Positions 15,301-22,696 of a DNA stretch of 37,950 nucleotides are shown one piece after another. Made by a program: the position numbers and the translations under genes. Source of the stretch: Pseudomonas sp. NFIX28 (GTDB lineage: Bacteria > Pseudomonadota > Gammaproteobacteria > Pseudomonadales > Pseudomonadaceae). Below the pieces are notes generated by a model that saw only the letters and a program-made list of their open reading frames with translations, was not told where the DNA came from and searched no databases. Numbering within the stretch: the stretch's first letter is position 1; each line of letters begins with the position of its first letter. The stretch covers positions 112,124 through 150,073 of the forward strand of contig NZ_FNPW01000001.1 of assembly GCF_900107395.1 (NCBI RefSeq), given 5' to 3'.

Positions 15301-16141
15301 GGCGGCGCTGTCCGGCTTTACCGGCATCGACCACAGCCACCTGGCGCTGTCCAAGGCCCACGAGGCGATCCGCTTCCGCGATATCCAGGCGCAGCCGCGC
15401 AAGATCATCTCCAGCCCCACCTGGTCGGGCCTGGAGGACGAACACGTCAGCTACAACGCCGGCTACACCAACGTCCACGAGAACATCCCGTGGCGCACCA
15501 TCACTGGTCGCCAGCAGTTCTACCAGGACCACCCGTGGATGCAGGCGTTCGGCGAACAACTGATGAGCTACCGGCCGCCGGTCAACACCCGGACCATCGA
15601 GGCGGTGAAGGGCAAGCGCGCCAACGGCCACCCGGAAATCGTCCTCAACTGGATCACCCCGCATCAGAAATGGGGCATCCACAGCACCTACAGCGACAAC
15701 CTGCTGATGCTCACCCTGAGCCGCGGCGGGCCGATTGTCTGGCTCTCGGAGATCGACGCGAAACGCGCCGGCATCGAGGACAACGACTGGATCGAATGCT
15801 TCAACGCCAACGGCGCGGCGACCGCCCGGGCGGTGGTCAGCCAGCGGGTCAAGGAGGGCATGGTGATGATGTACCACGCCCAGGAACGGATCGTGAACGT
15901 GCCCGGCTCCGAGACCACCAAGACCCGCGGCGGCCACCACAACTCGGTCACCCGGGTGGTGCTCAAGCCGACCCACATGATCGGCGGCTATGCCCAGCAG
16001 GCCTACGGTTTCAACTATTACGGCACGGTCGGTTGCAACCGCGACGAATTCGTCGTGGTGCGCAAGATGGCCCGCGTCGACTGGCTTGACGGCTCGGACG
16101 GCGATGAGCTGCCACGCCCCCTGCCGACCGAGATGGATTGA
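12374..16141 (+). CDS. narG: Respiratory nitrate reductase alpha subunit NarG
   Basis: 1255 residues, the catalytic subunit on the cytoplasmic face of the membrane. It reduces nitrate to nitrite at a Mo-bis-MGD centre. The FS0 [4Fe-4S] ligands His50, Cys54, Cys58 and Cys93 are present (HGVNCTGSCSWK and GCPRG), and the Mo ligand Asp222 lies in FYDWYCDLPPASP, as in E. coli. The N-terminus lacks a cleavable Tat signal and keeps the vestigial pattern of membrane-bound Nar. Conserved MGD-binding stretches such as WGSNVPQTRTPDAHF and IVGAAMNHWYHMDMNYR follow. Length agrees with the family (about 1247-1260). It is followed by narH after 9 bp. Confidence 0.98.
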   Translation: MSHLLDQLRFFNRKQSEFAEGHGETRKESRDWENVYRSRWQYDKIVRSTHGVNCTGSCSWKIYVKNGLITWETQQTDYPRTRNDLPNHEPRGCPRGASYSWYIYSANRLKYPKIRKPLLKLWRQARQSMAPVDAWASIVEDPAKAESYKSKRGMGGFIRSSWDEVNEIIAAANVYTIKQYGPDRVVGFSPIPAMSMVSYAAGARYLSLIGGACLSFYDWYCDLPPASPMVWGEQTDVPESADWYNSNYIIAWGSNVPQTRTPDAHFFTEVRYKGTKTVAITPDYSEVAKLTDLWLNPKQGTDAALAQAFNHVIFKEFHLDRPSAYFTDYAKRYTDLPVLVLLKPMLGTAPGNGYQPDRFLRASDLAGNLGQDNNPEWKTIAIDASGELVSPQGSIGYRWGEQGKWNILAREGGAGREIDLSLSLIGGDVAEVAFPYFAGEIQEHFQHVAGDAVQYRRVPVRSLTLADGSQVKVATVFDLSAANLAIDRGLGGANVARDYDDASVPGTPAWQEQITGVSREKAIQIAREFADNADKTRGRSMIIVGAAMNHWYHMDMNYRGLINMLMLCGCVGQTGGGWAHYVGQEKLRPQCGWLPLAFGLDWSRPPRQMNGTSFFYAHSSQWRHEKMSMHDVLSPLADKSQFPEHALDYNIRAERAGWLPSAPQLNTNPLHICRDATALGMTPKDYVVKSLHEGSLRFACEQPDNPQNFPRNMFIWRSNLLGSSGKGHEYMLKYLLGTRNGVMNEDIGQVGDCKPQEAEWVDEGAIGKLDLVTTLDFRMSSTCVYSDIVLPTATWYEKDDMNTSDMHPFIHPLSAAIDPAWESRSDWEIYKGIAKAFSAMAVGHLGVEQDLVTVPLLHDSVGELAQPFGGTDWKSAGVAPQPGKNAPNLQVVERDYPNIYKQFTSLGPLLEKLGNGGKGINWNTDREVQFLGELNYREEAAGISQGRPKIDTAIDAAEVILSLAPETNGHVAVKAWAALSGFTGIDHSHLALSKAHEAIRFRDIQAQPRKIISSPTWSGLEDEHVSYNAGYTNVHENIPWRTITGRQQFYQDHPWMQAFGEQLMSYRPPVNTRTIEAVKGKRANGHPEIVLNWITPHQKWGIHSTYSDNLLMLTLSRGGPIVWLSEIDAKRAGIEDNDWIECFNANGAATARAVVSQRVKEGMVMMYHAQERIVNVPGSETTKTRGGHHNSVTRVVLKPTHMIGGYAQQAYGFNYYGTVGCNRDEFVVVRKMARVDWLDGSDGDELPRPLPTEMD

Positions 16142-16150
16142 GGAGTTGTC

Positions 16151-17689
16151 ATGAAGATTCGTTCACAAATCGGCATGGTCCTGAACCTGGACAAATGCAT
16201 CGGTTGCCATACCTGCTCGATCACCTGCAAGAACGTCTGGACCAGCCGCGAAGGCATGGAATACGCCTGGTTCAACAACGTCGAGACCAAGCCCGGGATC
16301 GGCTACCCGAAAGAATGGGAAAACCAGGACAAGTGGAAGGGCGGCTGGGTGCGCAACGCCAACGGCTCGATCAACCCGCGCATCGGCGGCAAGTTCCGGG
16401 TGCTGGCGAACATCTTCGCCAACCCCGACCTGCCGAGCCTCGACGACTATTACGAGCCGTTCGACTTCGACTACCAGCACCTGCACACCGCCCCCCTGGG
16501 CGACCACCAGCCGATCGCGCGGCCGCGTTCGGTGGTGTCCGGCAAGCGCATGGAAAAGATCGAGTGGGGGCCGAACTGGGAGGAAATCCTCGGCAGTGAA
16601 TTCGCCAAGCGGCGCAAGGACCAGAACTTCGACCAGATCCAGGCGGACATCTACGGCGAGTACGAAAACACCTTCATGATGTACCTGCCGCGCCTGTGCG
16701 AGCACTGCCTGAACCCGGCGTGCGCGGCGTCCTGCCCGAGCGGGGCGATCTACAAGCGCGAGGAAGACGGGATCGTCCTGATCGACCAGGAGAAGTGCCG
16801 CGGCTGGCGCATGTGCATCAGCGGCTGCCCGTACAAAAAGATCTATTTCAACTGGAAGAGCGGCAAGTCCGAGAAGTGCATCTTCTGCTACCCACGGATC
16901 GAGGCGGGCATGCCCACGGTGTGCGCCGAGACCTGTGTCGGGCGTATCCGCTACCTCGGCGTGCTGCTGTACGACGCCGACCGCATCGCCGAGGTGGCGA
17001 GCACCGCCAGCGAGCAGGACCTGTACGAGAAGCAGCTGGAAATCTTCCTCGATCCGCATGACCCGGCAGTGATCCGCCAGGCCCTGGAGGACGGCGTGCC
17101 GCAGTCGGTGATCGACGCCGCGCAGCGCTCGCCGGTGTACAAGATGGCCGTCGACTGGAAGCTGGCGCTGCCGCTGCACCCGGAATACCGCACCTTGCCG
17201 ATGGTCTGGTACGTGCCGCCGCTGTCGCCGATCCAGAACGCCGCGGCCGCCGGCACCGTGGGCATGAACGGGGTGATCCCGGATGTCGACAGCCTGCGCA
17301 TTCCGTTGCGCTACCTGGCCAACCTGCTGACCGCCGGCGACGAAAAGCCGGTCAAGCGCGCCCTCAAGCGCTTGCTGGCGATGCGCGCCTTCAAGCGTTC
17401 GCAGCAGGTCGAAGGCGTGCAGGACCTGCAGGTGCTCGAGGACGTCGGCCTGAGCGTGAGCCAGGTCGAGGAAATGTACCGCTACCTGGCCATCGCCAAC
17501 TACGAGGACCGCTACGTGGTGCCCAGCGCGCACCGCGAGGAAGCCATGAGCGATGCCTTCGCCGAGCGTTCCGGTTGCGGCTTCAGTTTCGGCAGCGGCT
17601 GCAGCGGCAGTTCCGACACCAATATGTTCGGGGCGAAGAAGGCCAACCGCCGCGACGTCCTGAAAACCGTACAGCTGTGGGAGGACTGA
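16151..17689 (+). CDS. narH: Respiratory nitrate reductase beta subunit NarH
   Basis: 512 residues, the electron-transfer subunit carrying three [4Fe-4S] and one [3Fe-4S] cluster between NarI haems and NarG. Cluster motifs appear in order: CIGCHTCSITC (16-26), CEHCLNPACAASCP, CRGWRMCISGCP and CIFCYP, with CAETCVGR closing the set. The Trp in CRGW replaces a Cys and marks the [3Fe-4S] site, as in E. coli. The C-terminal tail is rich in Gly, Ser and Cys (SGCGFSFGSGCSGSS), a pseudomonad-type extension of unknown role. narJ starts 2 bp after its stop. Confidence 0.98.
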   Translation: MKIRSQIGMVLNLDKCIGCHTCSITCKNVWTSREGMEYAWFNNVETKPGIGYPKEWENQDKWKGGWVRNANGSINPRIGGKFRVLANIFANPDLPSLDDYYEPFDFDYQHLHTAPLGDHQPIARPRSVVSGKRMEKIEWGPNWEEILGSEFAKRRKDQNFDQIQADIYGEYENTFMMYLPRLCEHCLNPACAASCPSGAIYKREEDGIVLIDQEKCRGWRMCISGCPYKKIYFNWKSGKSEKCIFCYPRIEAGMPTVCAETCVGRIRYLGVLLYDADRIAEVASTASEQDLYEKQLEIFLDPHDPAVIRQALEDGVPQSVIDAAQRSPVYKMAVDWKLALPLHPEYRTLPMVWYVPPLSPIQNAAAAGTVGMNGVIPDVDSLRIPLRYLANLLTAGDEKPVKRALKRLLAMRAFKRSQQVEGVQDLQVLEDVGLSVSQVEEMYRYLAIANYEDRYVVPSAHREEAMSDAFAERSGCGFSFGSGCSGSSDTNMFGAKKANRRDVLKTVQLWED

Positions 17690-17691
17690 AC

Positions 17692-18447
17692 ATGCGCATC
17701 CTTAAAGTGATTTCGCTGTTGCTCGACTACCCGAGCCAGGCCCTGGTCGAGGGCCGCGACGAGCTGGAACAGGCGATTATCCAGGCCCGGGAAATCAGCC
17801 CGAAGCAGCGCGGTGCGCTGTTCGAGCTGCTGGAGCTGCTCTGCAACAACGACCTGATGGATGGCCAGGAGCATTACGGCGCGCTGTTCGGCCGTGGCCG
17901 CTCGCTGTCGCTGCTGCTGTTCGAGCATGTGCACGGCGAGTCCCGCGACCGTGGCCAGGCCATGGTCGACATGCTCGCGCAGTATGAAGCGGCGGGGTTT
18001 GCCATCGGCGTCAAGGAGCTGCCGGACTACCTCCCGCTGTACCTGGAGTTTCTCTCTACCCGCGACGACCTCGAGGCCCGCGAGGGCCTGGCCGATGTCG
18101 CGCACCTGCTGGCCCTGCTCGCGGCGCGCCTGGAGGAACGCGAAAGCGCCTACGCCAGTTGTTTGCGCGCCTTGCTGCAGATCGCCGGCGAGGAGCCGCA
18201 CCAGGCGGTGGCCGACCTGCGCGAGCAGGTGGCGGCCGAGCGGCGCGACGACTCCCTCGAAGCCCTGGACCAGGTCTGGGAAGAGGAGGCGGTGGACTTT
18301 CTCAAGGCCGAGCAGCAGGACCGTTGCAGCGCCATGCCCAGCGCGCCGGGCAAGCCCCGGGAGGAAAGCGCGGTACCGCTGCACTGGGTGGATTTTCAGC
18401 ATCAGGGGCTGGCCGCCGCGCCAGCCGGGGAGGTAGGCAATGTCTAA
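17692..18447 (+). CDS. narJ: Nitrate reductase assembly chaperone NarJ
   Basis: 251 residues, all-helical TorD/NarJ family. NarJ binds apo-NarG, allows insertion of FS0 and the Mo cofactor, and delays membrane docking until maturation is done. Recognisable segments are LLDYPSQAL at the N-terminus, HYGALFGRGRSLSLLLFEHVHGESRDRG, and the conserved ELPDYLPLYLEFLS. The acidic C-terminal part (WEEEAVDF) is family-typical. Start: ATG 17692, with the ribosome site GGGAGGAC inside the narH end. It overlaps narI by 8 nt. Confidence 0.96.
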   Translation: MRILKVISLLLDYPSQALVEGRDELEQAIIQAREISPKQRGALFELLELLCNNDLMDGQEHYGALFGRGRSLSLLLFEHVHGESRDRGQAMVDMLAQYEAAGFAIGVKELPDYLPLYLEFLSTRDDLEAREGLADVAHLLALLAARLEERESAYASCLRALLQIAGEEPHQAVADLREQVAAERRDDSLEALDQVWEEEAVDFLKAEQQDRCSAMPSAPGKPREESAVPLHWVDFQHQGLAAAPAGEVGNV

Positions 18448-19120
18448 GTGGAATCTGTTGGTGTTCGGGATCTATCCCTACGTCGCCCTGGCGATCTGCC
18501 TGCTGGGCAGCTGGGCGCGCTTCGACCTGTCGCAGTACAGCTGGAAGGCCGGTTCCAGCCAGATGCTCGACAACCGCGGCATGCGCGTGGCCAGCAATCT
18601 GTTCCATGTCGGCGTGCTGTTCGTGCTGGCCGGGCACTTTGTCGGCCTGCTGACCCCGGCCTCGGTCTATCACCATGTGATCAGCACCGAGCACAAGCAA
18701 TTGCTGGCGATGGTCTCCGGCGGCTTCTTCGGCCTGCTGTGCCTGGTCGGCCTGCTGATGCTGATCAAGCGCCGCCTGACCGACCCGAGGGTGCGCGCCA
18801 CGTCCAGCCCTTCGGACATCCTGATCCTGCTGGTGCTGCTGGCGCAGTTGCTGCTGGGCCTTTTGACCATAGCTGCGTCCACCGCGCACATGGACGGCTC
18901 GGTGATGGTGATGCTCGCTAACTGGGCGCAGAACATCGTGCTGTTGCGGCCCATGGACGCGGCGGCGGCCATCGCCCCGGTCGGCCTGACCTACAAGCTG
19001 CACGTGTTCCTCGGCCTGAGCCTGTTCGTACTGTTCCCCTTTACCCGCCTGGTGCACATGGTCAGCGCGCCGGTCTGGTACCTGGGGCGGCGTTATCAAA
19101 TCGTTCGGCAGAAAGTCTGA
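18440..19120 (+). CDS. narI: Respiratory nitrate reductase gamma subunit NarI (cytochrome b)
   Basis: 226 residues, five membrane helices. It oxidises quinol at the periplasmic side and passes electrons through two b haems to NarH. His56, His66, His187 and His205 match the four haem ligands of E. coli NarI in number. The N-terminal Met, which remains formylated in the E. coli complex, begins MSKWNLLVFGIYPY. The final motif VWYLGRRYQIVR is conserved. It overlaps narJ by 8 nt and is followed by the PPIase gene after 10 bp, within the same operon. Confidence 0.97.
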   Translation: MSKWNLLVFGIYPYVALAICLLGSWARFDLSQYSWKAGSSQMLDNRGMRVASNLFHVGVLFVLAGHFVGLLTPASVYHHVISTEHKQLLAMVSGGFFGLLCLVGLLMLIKRRLTDPRVRATSSPSDILILLVLLAQLLLGLLTIAASTAHMDGSVMVMLANWAQNIVLLRPMDAAAAIAPVGLTYKLHVFLGLSLFVLFPFTRLVHMVSAPVWYLGRRYQIVRQKV

Positions 19121-19130
19121 GGAGACGCTC

Positions 19131-20129
19131 ATGTCAGGTGGATGTGGATGTGGCGGCGGTAAAGGTGGCAGCGGCGGTTGCGGGTCTTCGGCCCGCGAGG
19201 AGCCGGTGCTGGGGGAAAGCGAAATCAGCATCGAGGCCGCGGTTGAAGGCAAGGCCGAGAAGGCCGGCGTGCGTGAGTTCACGCCGCCGGGCCAGGCGCC
19301 GGTGAGCGATAACGAGGCGCCCGCGCAACTGATCGCCAGCAGCGAGCAGGAGTGGCCGATCATCAGCGTCAACCAGGTGCCGATCACTGCGCAGGCGCTG
19401 GCCCGGGAGCTGCAATATCACCCGGCGGCCAGCCGCGAGGAGGCGGTTTACCTGGCGTCCAGGGCGCTGGTGATCCGCGAGCTGTTGCAGCAGCGCATCG
19501 CCGAGCTCGAGCTGACGCTGGAGATCGGCGCCGGCGAGAACGAAGAGGAGGCGGCCACCCGTTTGTTGCTCGAACGCGAGGTGCAGGTGCCGGAGTGCGA
19601 CGAGGCCACTTGCTGGCGTTACTACGACAACAACCGTGCGCGTTTTCACAGCGCGCCGTTGCTGGCGGTGCGGCACATTTTGCTCGAATGCGCGCCGGAC
19701 GATGCCGGGGCGCGTAGCGCGGCCCGGGTCCAGGCGGAGATCGTGCTGCAACGCCTGGATGAGCAGCCCGGTAGTTTTGCCGAGCTGGCGTTGAAGTATT
19801 CGGCTTGCCCGTCGAAAGCCCAGGGCGGCTCCCTGGGGCAGATCAGCAAGGGCCAGACCGTGCCGGAGCTGGAGCGCCAGTTGTTTGGCCAGGGCCCGGG
19901 GTTGGTCGCCAAACCGCTGGAAAGCCGCTACGGCTGGCATGTGGTCAGCGTCGACCAGCGGGTCGAAGGCCAGGCCTTGCCCTATGAGGCGGTGGCGACG
20001 GCGATCCGCAACCAGCTGCAGCAGGGCGTCTGGCAAAAGGCCGTGGTGCAGTACCTGCAGACCCTGGTCGGCGCCGCCGATATTCGCGGCATCCAGCTGC
20101 AAGGCGCCGACTCGCCGCTGGTGCAGTGA
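19131..20129 (+). CDS. PpiC-type (parvulin) peptidyl-prolyl isomerase, NifM-like
   Basis: 332 residues. A parvulin domain occupies about 178-275 ([11 protein letters not shown], then [22 protein letters not shown] and the closing [12 protein letters not shown]). A helical N-terminal part resembles NifM, the chaperone for nitrogenase Fe protein. The first 20 residues are a Gly/Cys segment ([14 protein letters not shown]) with three cysteines and no signal peptide, so the protein is cytoplasmic and unlike SurA or PrsA. A prolyl isomerase is typical after narI in pseudomonads. A role in folding NarGH is inferred only from the operon; the N-terminal Cys motif might bind metal. It starts 10 bp after narI. 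Confidence 0.88.
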   Translation: MSGGCGCGGGKGGSGGCGSSAREEPVLGESEISIEAAVEGKAEKAGVREFTPPGQAPVSDNEAPAQLIASSEQEWPIISVNQVPITAQALARELQYHPAASREEAVYLASRALVIRELLQQRIAELELTLEIGAGENEEEAATRLLLEREVQVPECDEATCWRYYDNNRARFHSAPLLAVRHILLECAPDDAGARSAARVQAEIVLQRLDEQPGSFAELALKYSACPSKAQGGSLGQISKGQTVPELERQLFGQGPGLVAKPLESRYGWHVVSVDQRVEGQALPYEAVATAIRNQLQQGVWQKAVVQYLQTLVGAADIRGIQLQGADSPLVQ

Positions 20130-20152
20130 ACGGTGTGGCCAAGGGGAATGGA

Positions 20153-21145
20153 ATGAACAAGCTGATGCGGGATGGCTTCGGGCGGCAGATCGATTATCTG
20201 CGGATGTCGGTGACGGACCGCTGCGATTTTCGCTGTGTGTATTGCATGGCCAAGAACATGACCTTCCTGCCGCGCCAGCAGGTGCTGACCCTGGAAGAGC
20301 TGCAGCGGCTGGCGGCGTTGTTCGTCGGCCAGGGCGTGCGCAAGATCCGCCTCACCGGCGGCGAGCCGCTGATTCGCCCGGGCATCGTCGAGCTGTGCCG
20401 CAATATCGCCGCCTTGCCGGGCCTGCGCGAACTGGTGATGACCAGCAACGGCTCACAACTGGCGCGCCTGGCCCGGCCGCTGGCGGAGGCTGGGGTCAAG
20501 CGCATGAACATCAGCCTCGATAGCCTGGACGCTCAGAAGTTTCGCGCCATCACCCGCAACGGCGATCTCGACCGGGTGCTGCGCGGCATCGAGGTGGCGC
20601 GCGGGGCGGGCTTCGAGCGGATCAAGCTCAACTGCGTGGTGATGAAGGGCCGCAACTTCGAGGAGGTGCCGCAGCTGGTGCAGTACGCCATCGAGCAGGG
20701 CATCGATATCAGCTTTATCGAGGAAATGCCCCTGGGTGACGTCGGTCGTTCGCGGGGCGAGTCTTTCTGTTCCAGCGACGAGGTGCGGGCGCTGATCGCC
20801 CGCCACCATGCCTTGCTCGACAGCACCGAGAACAGCGGCGGCCCGGCGCGCTACATGCGCCTGGAGCGTCACCCGCAGACGCGGATCGGCTTTATCTCGC
20901 CCAACAGCCACAATTTTTGCGGCAGTTGCAACCGGGTGCGCATGACCGTCGAAGGCAAGCTGTTGCTGTGCCTGGGCCAGGACGATGCCCTGGACCTGCG
21001 CGGCTTGCTGCGCCGTTATCCGCTGGGCGACCAGCCGCTGATCGAGGCCGTGCAGCAAGCGTTGCGGCGCAAGCCGTGGCGTCATGATTTCAACCCCGAA
21101 GGCACGGTGCAGGTGGTGCGGTTTATGAATATGAGTGGGGGGTGA
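20153..21145 (+). CDS. moaA: GTP 3',8-cyclase MoaA (radical SAM)
   Basis: 330 residues. MoaA converts GTP to 3',8-cH2GTP, the first step of molybdenum cofactor synthesis. The radical SAM cluster is Cys24-x3-Cys28-x2-Cys31 (CDFRCVYC), the SAM-binding strand has LTGGEPL, and the second [4Fe-4S] site is CGSC with a third Cys 13 residues on ([18 protein letters not shown]). The protein ends in Gly-Gly, the tail needed for activity. Start: ATG 20153 follows AAGGGGA; a GTG at 20126 would overlap the preceding gene. It closes the nar operon; after its stop lies the repeat island. Confidence 0.96.
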   Translation: MNKLMRDGFGRQIDYLRMSVTDRCDFRCVYCMAKNMTFLPRQQVLTLEELQRLAALFVGQGVRKIRLTGGEPLIRPGIVELCRNIAALPGLRELVMTSNGSQLARLARPLAEAGVKRMNISLDSLDAQKFRAITRNGDLDRVLRGIEVARGAGFERIKLNCVVMKGRNFEEVPQLVQYAIEQGIDISFIEEMPLGDVGRSRGESFCSSDEVRALIARHHALLDSTENSGGPARYMRLERHPQTRIGFISPNSHNFCGSCNRVRMTVEGKLLLCLGQDDALDLRGLLRRYPLGDQPLIEAVQQALRRKPWRHDFNPEGTVQVVRFMNMSGG

Positions 21146-21413
21146 GATTGGGGGGATATCCGTTGCTGCGGTAACGGCGGCTTAGGGTTCCGCCCTTACG
21201 GCGGGTCACTTTGGAAAAGCCCCAAAGTAACCAAAGGGCTCTTGCCCCACCACTCGGCGCCTCGCTTAGGCTCGGTGTGCCCGAACGCAGGCATTACGGA
21301 GCGGGCCGCCGCCACGGGCCATCCATGGCCCGGGGCGGCTAAACCGGCATCCCTGCCGGTTTACCCGCTCCGTAATACCTCCGTTCGGCCAGCGTGGTTA
21401 ACGGGGCGCTAGA

Positions 21414-21478
21414 GATCAAGATCAAGATCAAAAGCAAAAGCAAAAGCCAAAGCCAAAGCCAAAGCCAAAGCCAAAGCC
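21414..21478. repeat. Hexanucleotide microsatellite, about 11 units
   Basis: Starting at 21414 the sequence is (GATCAA)3, then (AAGCAA)2, then (AAGCCA)5 and a partial unit. All share a 6-bp period. Stepwise drift between adjacent units suggests replication slippage plus point change. It abuts the left arm of the repeat island. Confidence 0.9.
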
Positions 21479-21500
21479 GGGCGGAGCTTGCTGTTTTTGC

Positions 21501-22332
21501 CACACTACGGCTCTTCTGCCGGACATGCTTTGTGTAGCCGCTGCCGAGCACAGCGAGGCTGCGATCGGCCCGCAGGGACGCTAAACCTGACGCCTCGCAG
21601 GATCTGGGGAAACGCGGTGCCCGCCTGACGAGTCCTTCGGCCTCGATCGCAGCCTCGCTGTGCTCGGCTACAGGGCCCGCGTTCTCAGCCAGGCCGGCCG
21701 GTAGGCCGCCGTCTTGCTTTTGATCTGAGCGCCCCGTTAACCACGCTGGCCGAACACAGGCATTGCTCCGGGGGGCACGCCGCCACAGGCCATCGTCACA
21801 CTACGGCTCTTCTGCCGGACATGCTTTGTGTAGCCGCTGCCGAGCACAGCGAGGCTGCGAACGGCCCGCAGGGCCGCTAAACCTGACGCCTCGCAGGATC
21901 TGGGGAAACGCGGTGCCCGCCTGGCGAGTCCTTCGGCCTCGATCGCAGCCTCGCTGCGCTCGGCAGCGGCTACAGGGCCCGCGTTCTCAGCCAGGCCGGC
22001 CGGCAGGCCGCCGTCTTGCTTTTGATCTGAGCGCCCCGTTAACCGCGCTGGCCGAACGCAGGCATTGCTCCGGGGGCACGCCGCCACAGGCCATCGTCAC
22101 GCTACGGCTCTTCTGCCGGACATGCTTTGTGTAGCCGCTGCCGAGCACAGCGAGGCTGCGATCGGCCCGCAGGGCCGCTAAACCTGACACCTCGCAGGAT
22201 CTGGGGATATGCGGTGCCCGCCTGGCGAGTCCTTCGGCCTCGATCGCAGCCTCGCTGCGCTCGGCAGCGGCTACAGGGAGTGCATTCTCAGCCAGGCGGG
22301 CCGGTAGGCCGCCTCGCGTTGTTTTTGATCTG
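21501..22332. repeat. Three tandem ~300-bp units, each with a REP doublet
   Basis: The marker CAC(A/G)CTACGG begins at 21501, 21797 and 22098, giving periods of 296 and 301 bp. Each unit has inverted REP arms reading GTAGCCGCTGCCGAGCACAG onward and GATCGCAGCCTCGCTG onward: 21534-21566 with 21645-21671, 21830-21860 with 21941-21973, and 22131-22163 with 22242-22274. The arms enclose about 80 bp with GGATCTGGGGA. Differences include a shortened right arm in unit 1. This is a tandem amplification of a REPIN-bearing segment. Confidence 0.85.
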
Positions 22333-22597
22333 AGCGCCCCGTTAACCACGATGGCCGAACGCAGGCATTGAGCCGTGGGTAACCCGGCAGGGATGCCGGG
22401 TTAGCCGCCCCAGGCCATGGATCAATGCCGGAGGGAGGGCATGCCGAGCCTTAGCAAGGCACCGAGTGGTGGGGCAAGAGCGTTTTGCTTACTTTGGACT
22501 GGGCCGGCTTCCGGATCTTCCAAAGTGAGCCGCCGTAAGGGCGGAATCCTAAGTCGCCGTTACCAAAAAAATGGATATGTACACGACCCCAAAAAAC

Positions 22598-22639
22598 TTG
22601 ATCGCGATCAATGGCAATCCAACCGACTCTCCGTAATCT
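22598..22639 (+). promoter_or_regulatory. ANR box and -10 of the nrdD promoter
   Basis: TTGATCGCGATCAA (22598-22611) is a perfect ANR/FNR palindrome. TAATCT at 22634-22639 begins 29.5 bp from its centre, predicting a start near 22646 and a ~51-nt leader. This is the best class II ANR promoter in the window. Confidence 0.85.
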
Positions 22640-22685
22640 CCCCGCATCTTGTGTTTTCAGATTTAAAAACACCTATATGTAGTGT
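22639..22685 (+). promoter_or_regulatory. Pair of NrdR-box-like sites before nrdD
   Basis: 22670-22685 reads CACCTATATGTAGTGT, matching the NrdR box acaCwAtATaTwGtgt at 12 of 16 positions. A weaker second match (22639-22654, TCCCCGCATCTTGTGT, 9 of 16) starts exactly 31 bp upstream, the usual three-turn spacing of NrdR box pairs. The sites cover the predicted start region and end just before the GGAGG of nrdD, fitting repression by NrdR. GTGTTTT (22651-22657) and AAAACAC (22666-22672) could also form a leader hairpin. Confidence 0.5.
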
Positions 22686-22696
22686 CTGGAGGTCAA

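Larger units (their letters stand above)
21171..22563. repeat. Composite repeat island with inverted ~235-bp ends
   Basis: The 1551-bp gap between moaA and nrdD holds no supported gene. Its left arm (21171-21410) and right arm (22333-22563) are diverged inverted copies: GTAACGGCG at the left end answers CGCCGTTAC at the right end, and both share CGCCCTTACGGCGG, the TTGCCCCACCACTCGG stretch and GTTAACGGGGCGCT or their complements. Each arm has internal dyads, for example AAACCGGCA-TCCC-TGCCGGTTT on the left, and ATTACGGAGCGGG (21293-21305) pairing with 21364-21376. Between the arms are a hexamer microsatellite and three tandem ~300-bp units. Short ORFs here follow the repeats and look non-coding. 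Confidence 0.85.

Noticed and set aside
11891..15976. Minus-strand open frame of 1361 codons opposite narK2-narG
   Set aside because: It is the antisense shadow of narG; the composition is repetitive and no family motif is visible.
21339..22349. Several ORFs of 68-123 codons in the repeat island
   Set aside because: They follow the tandem units and inverted arms, repeat one another, and lack ribosome sites; they are translated repeats.
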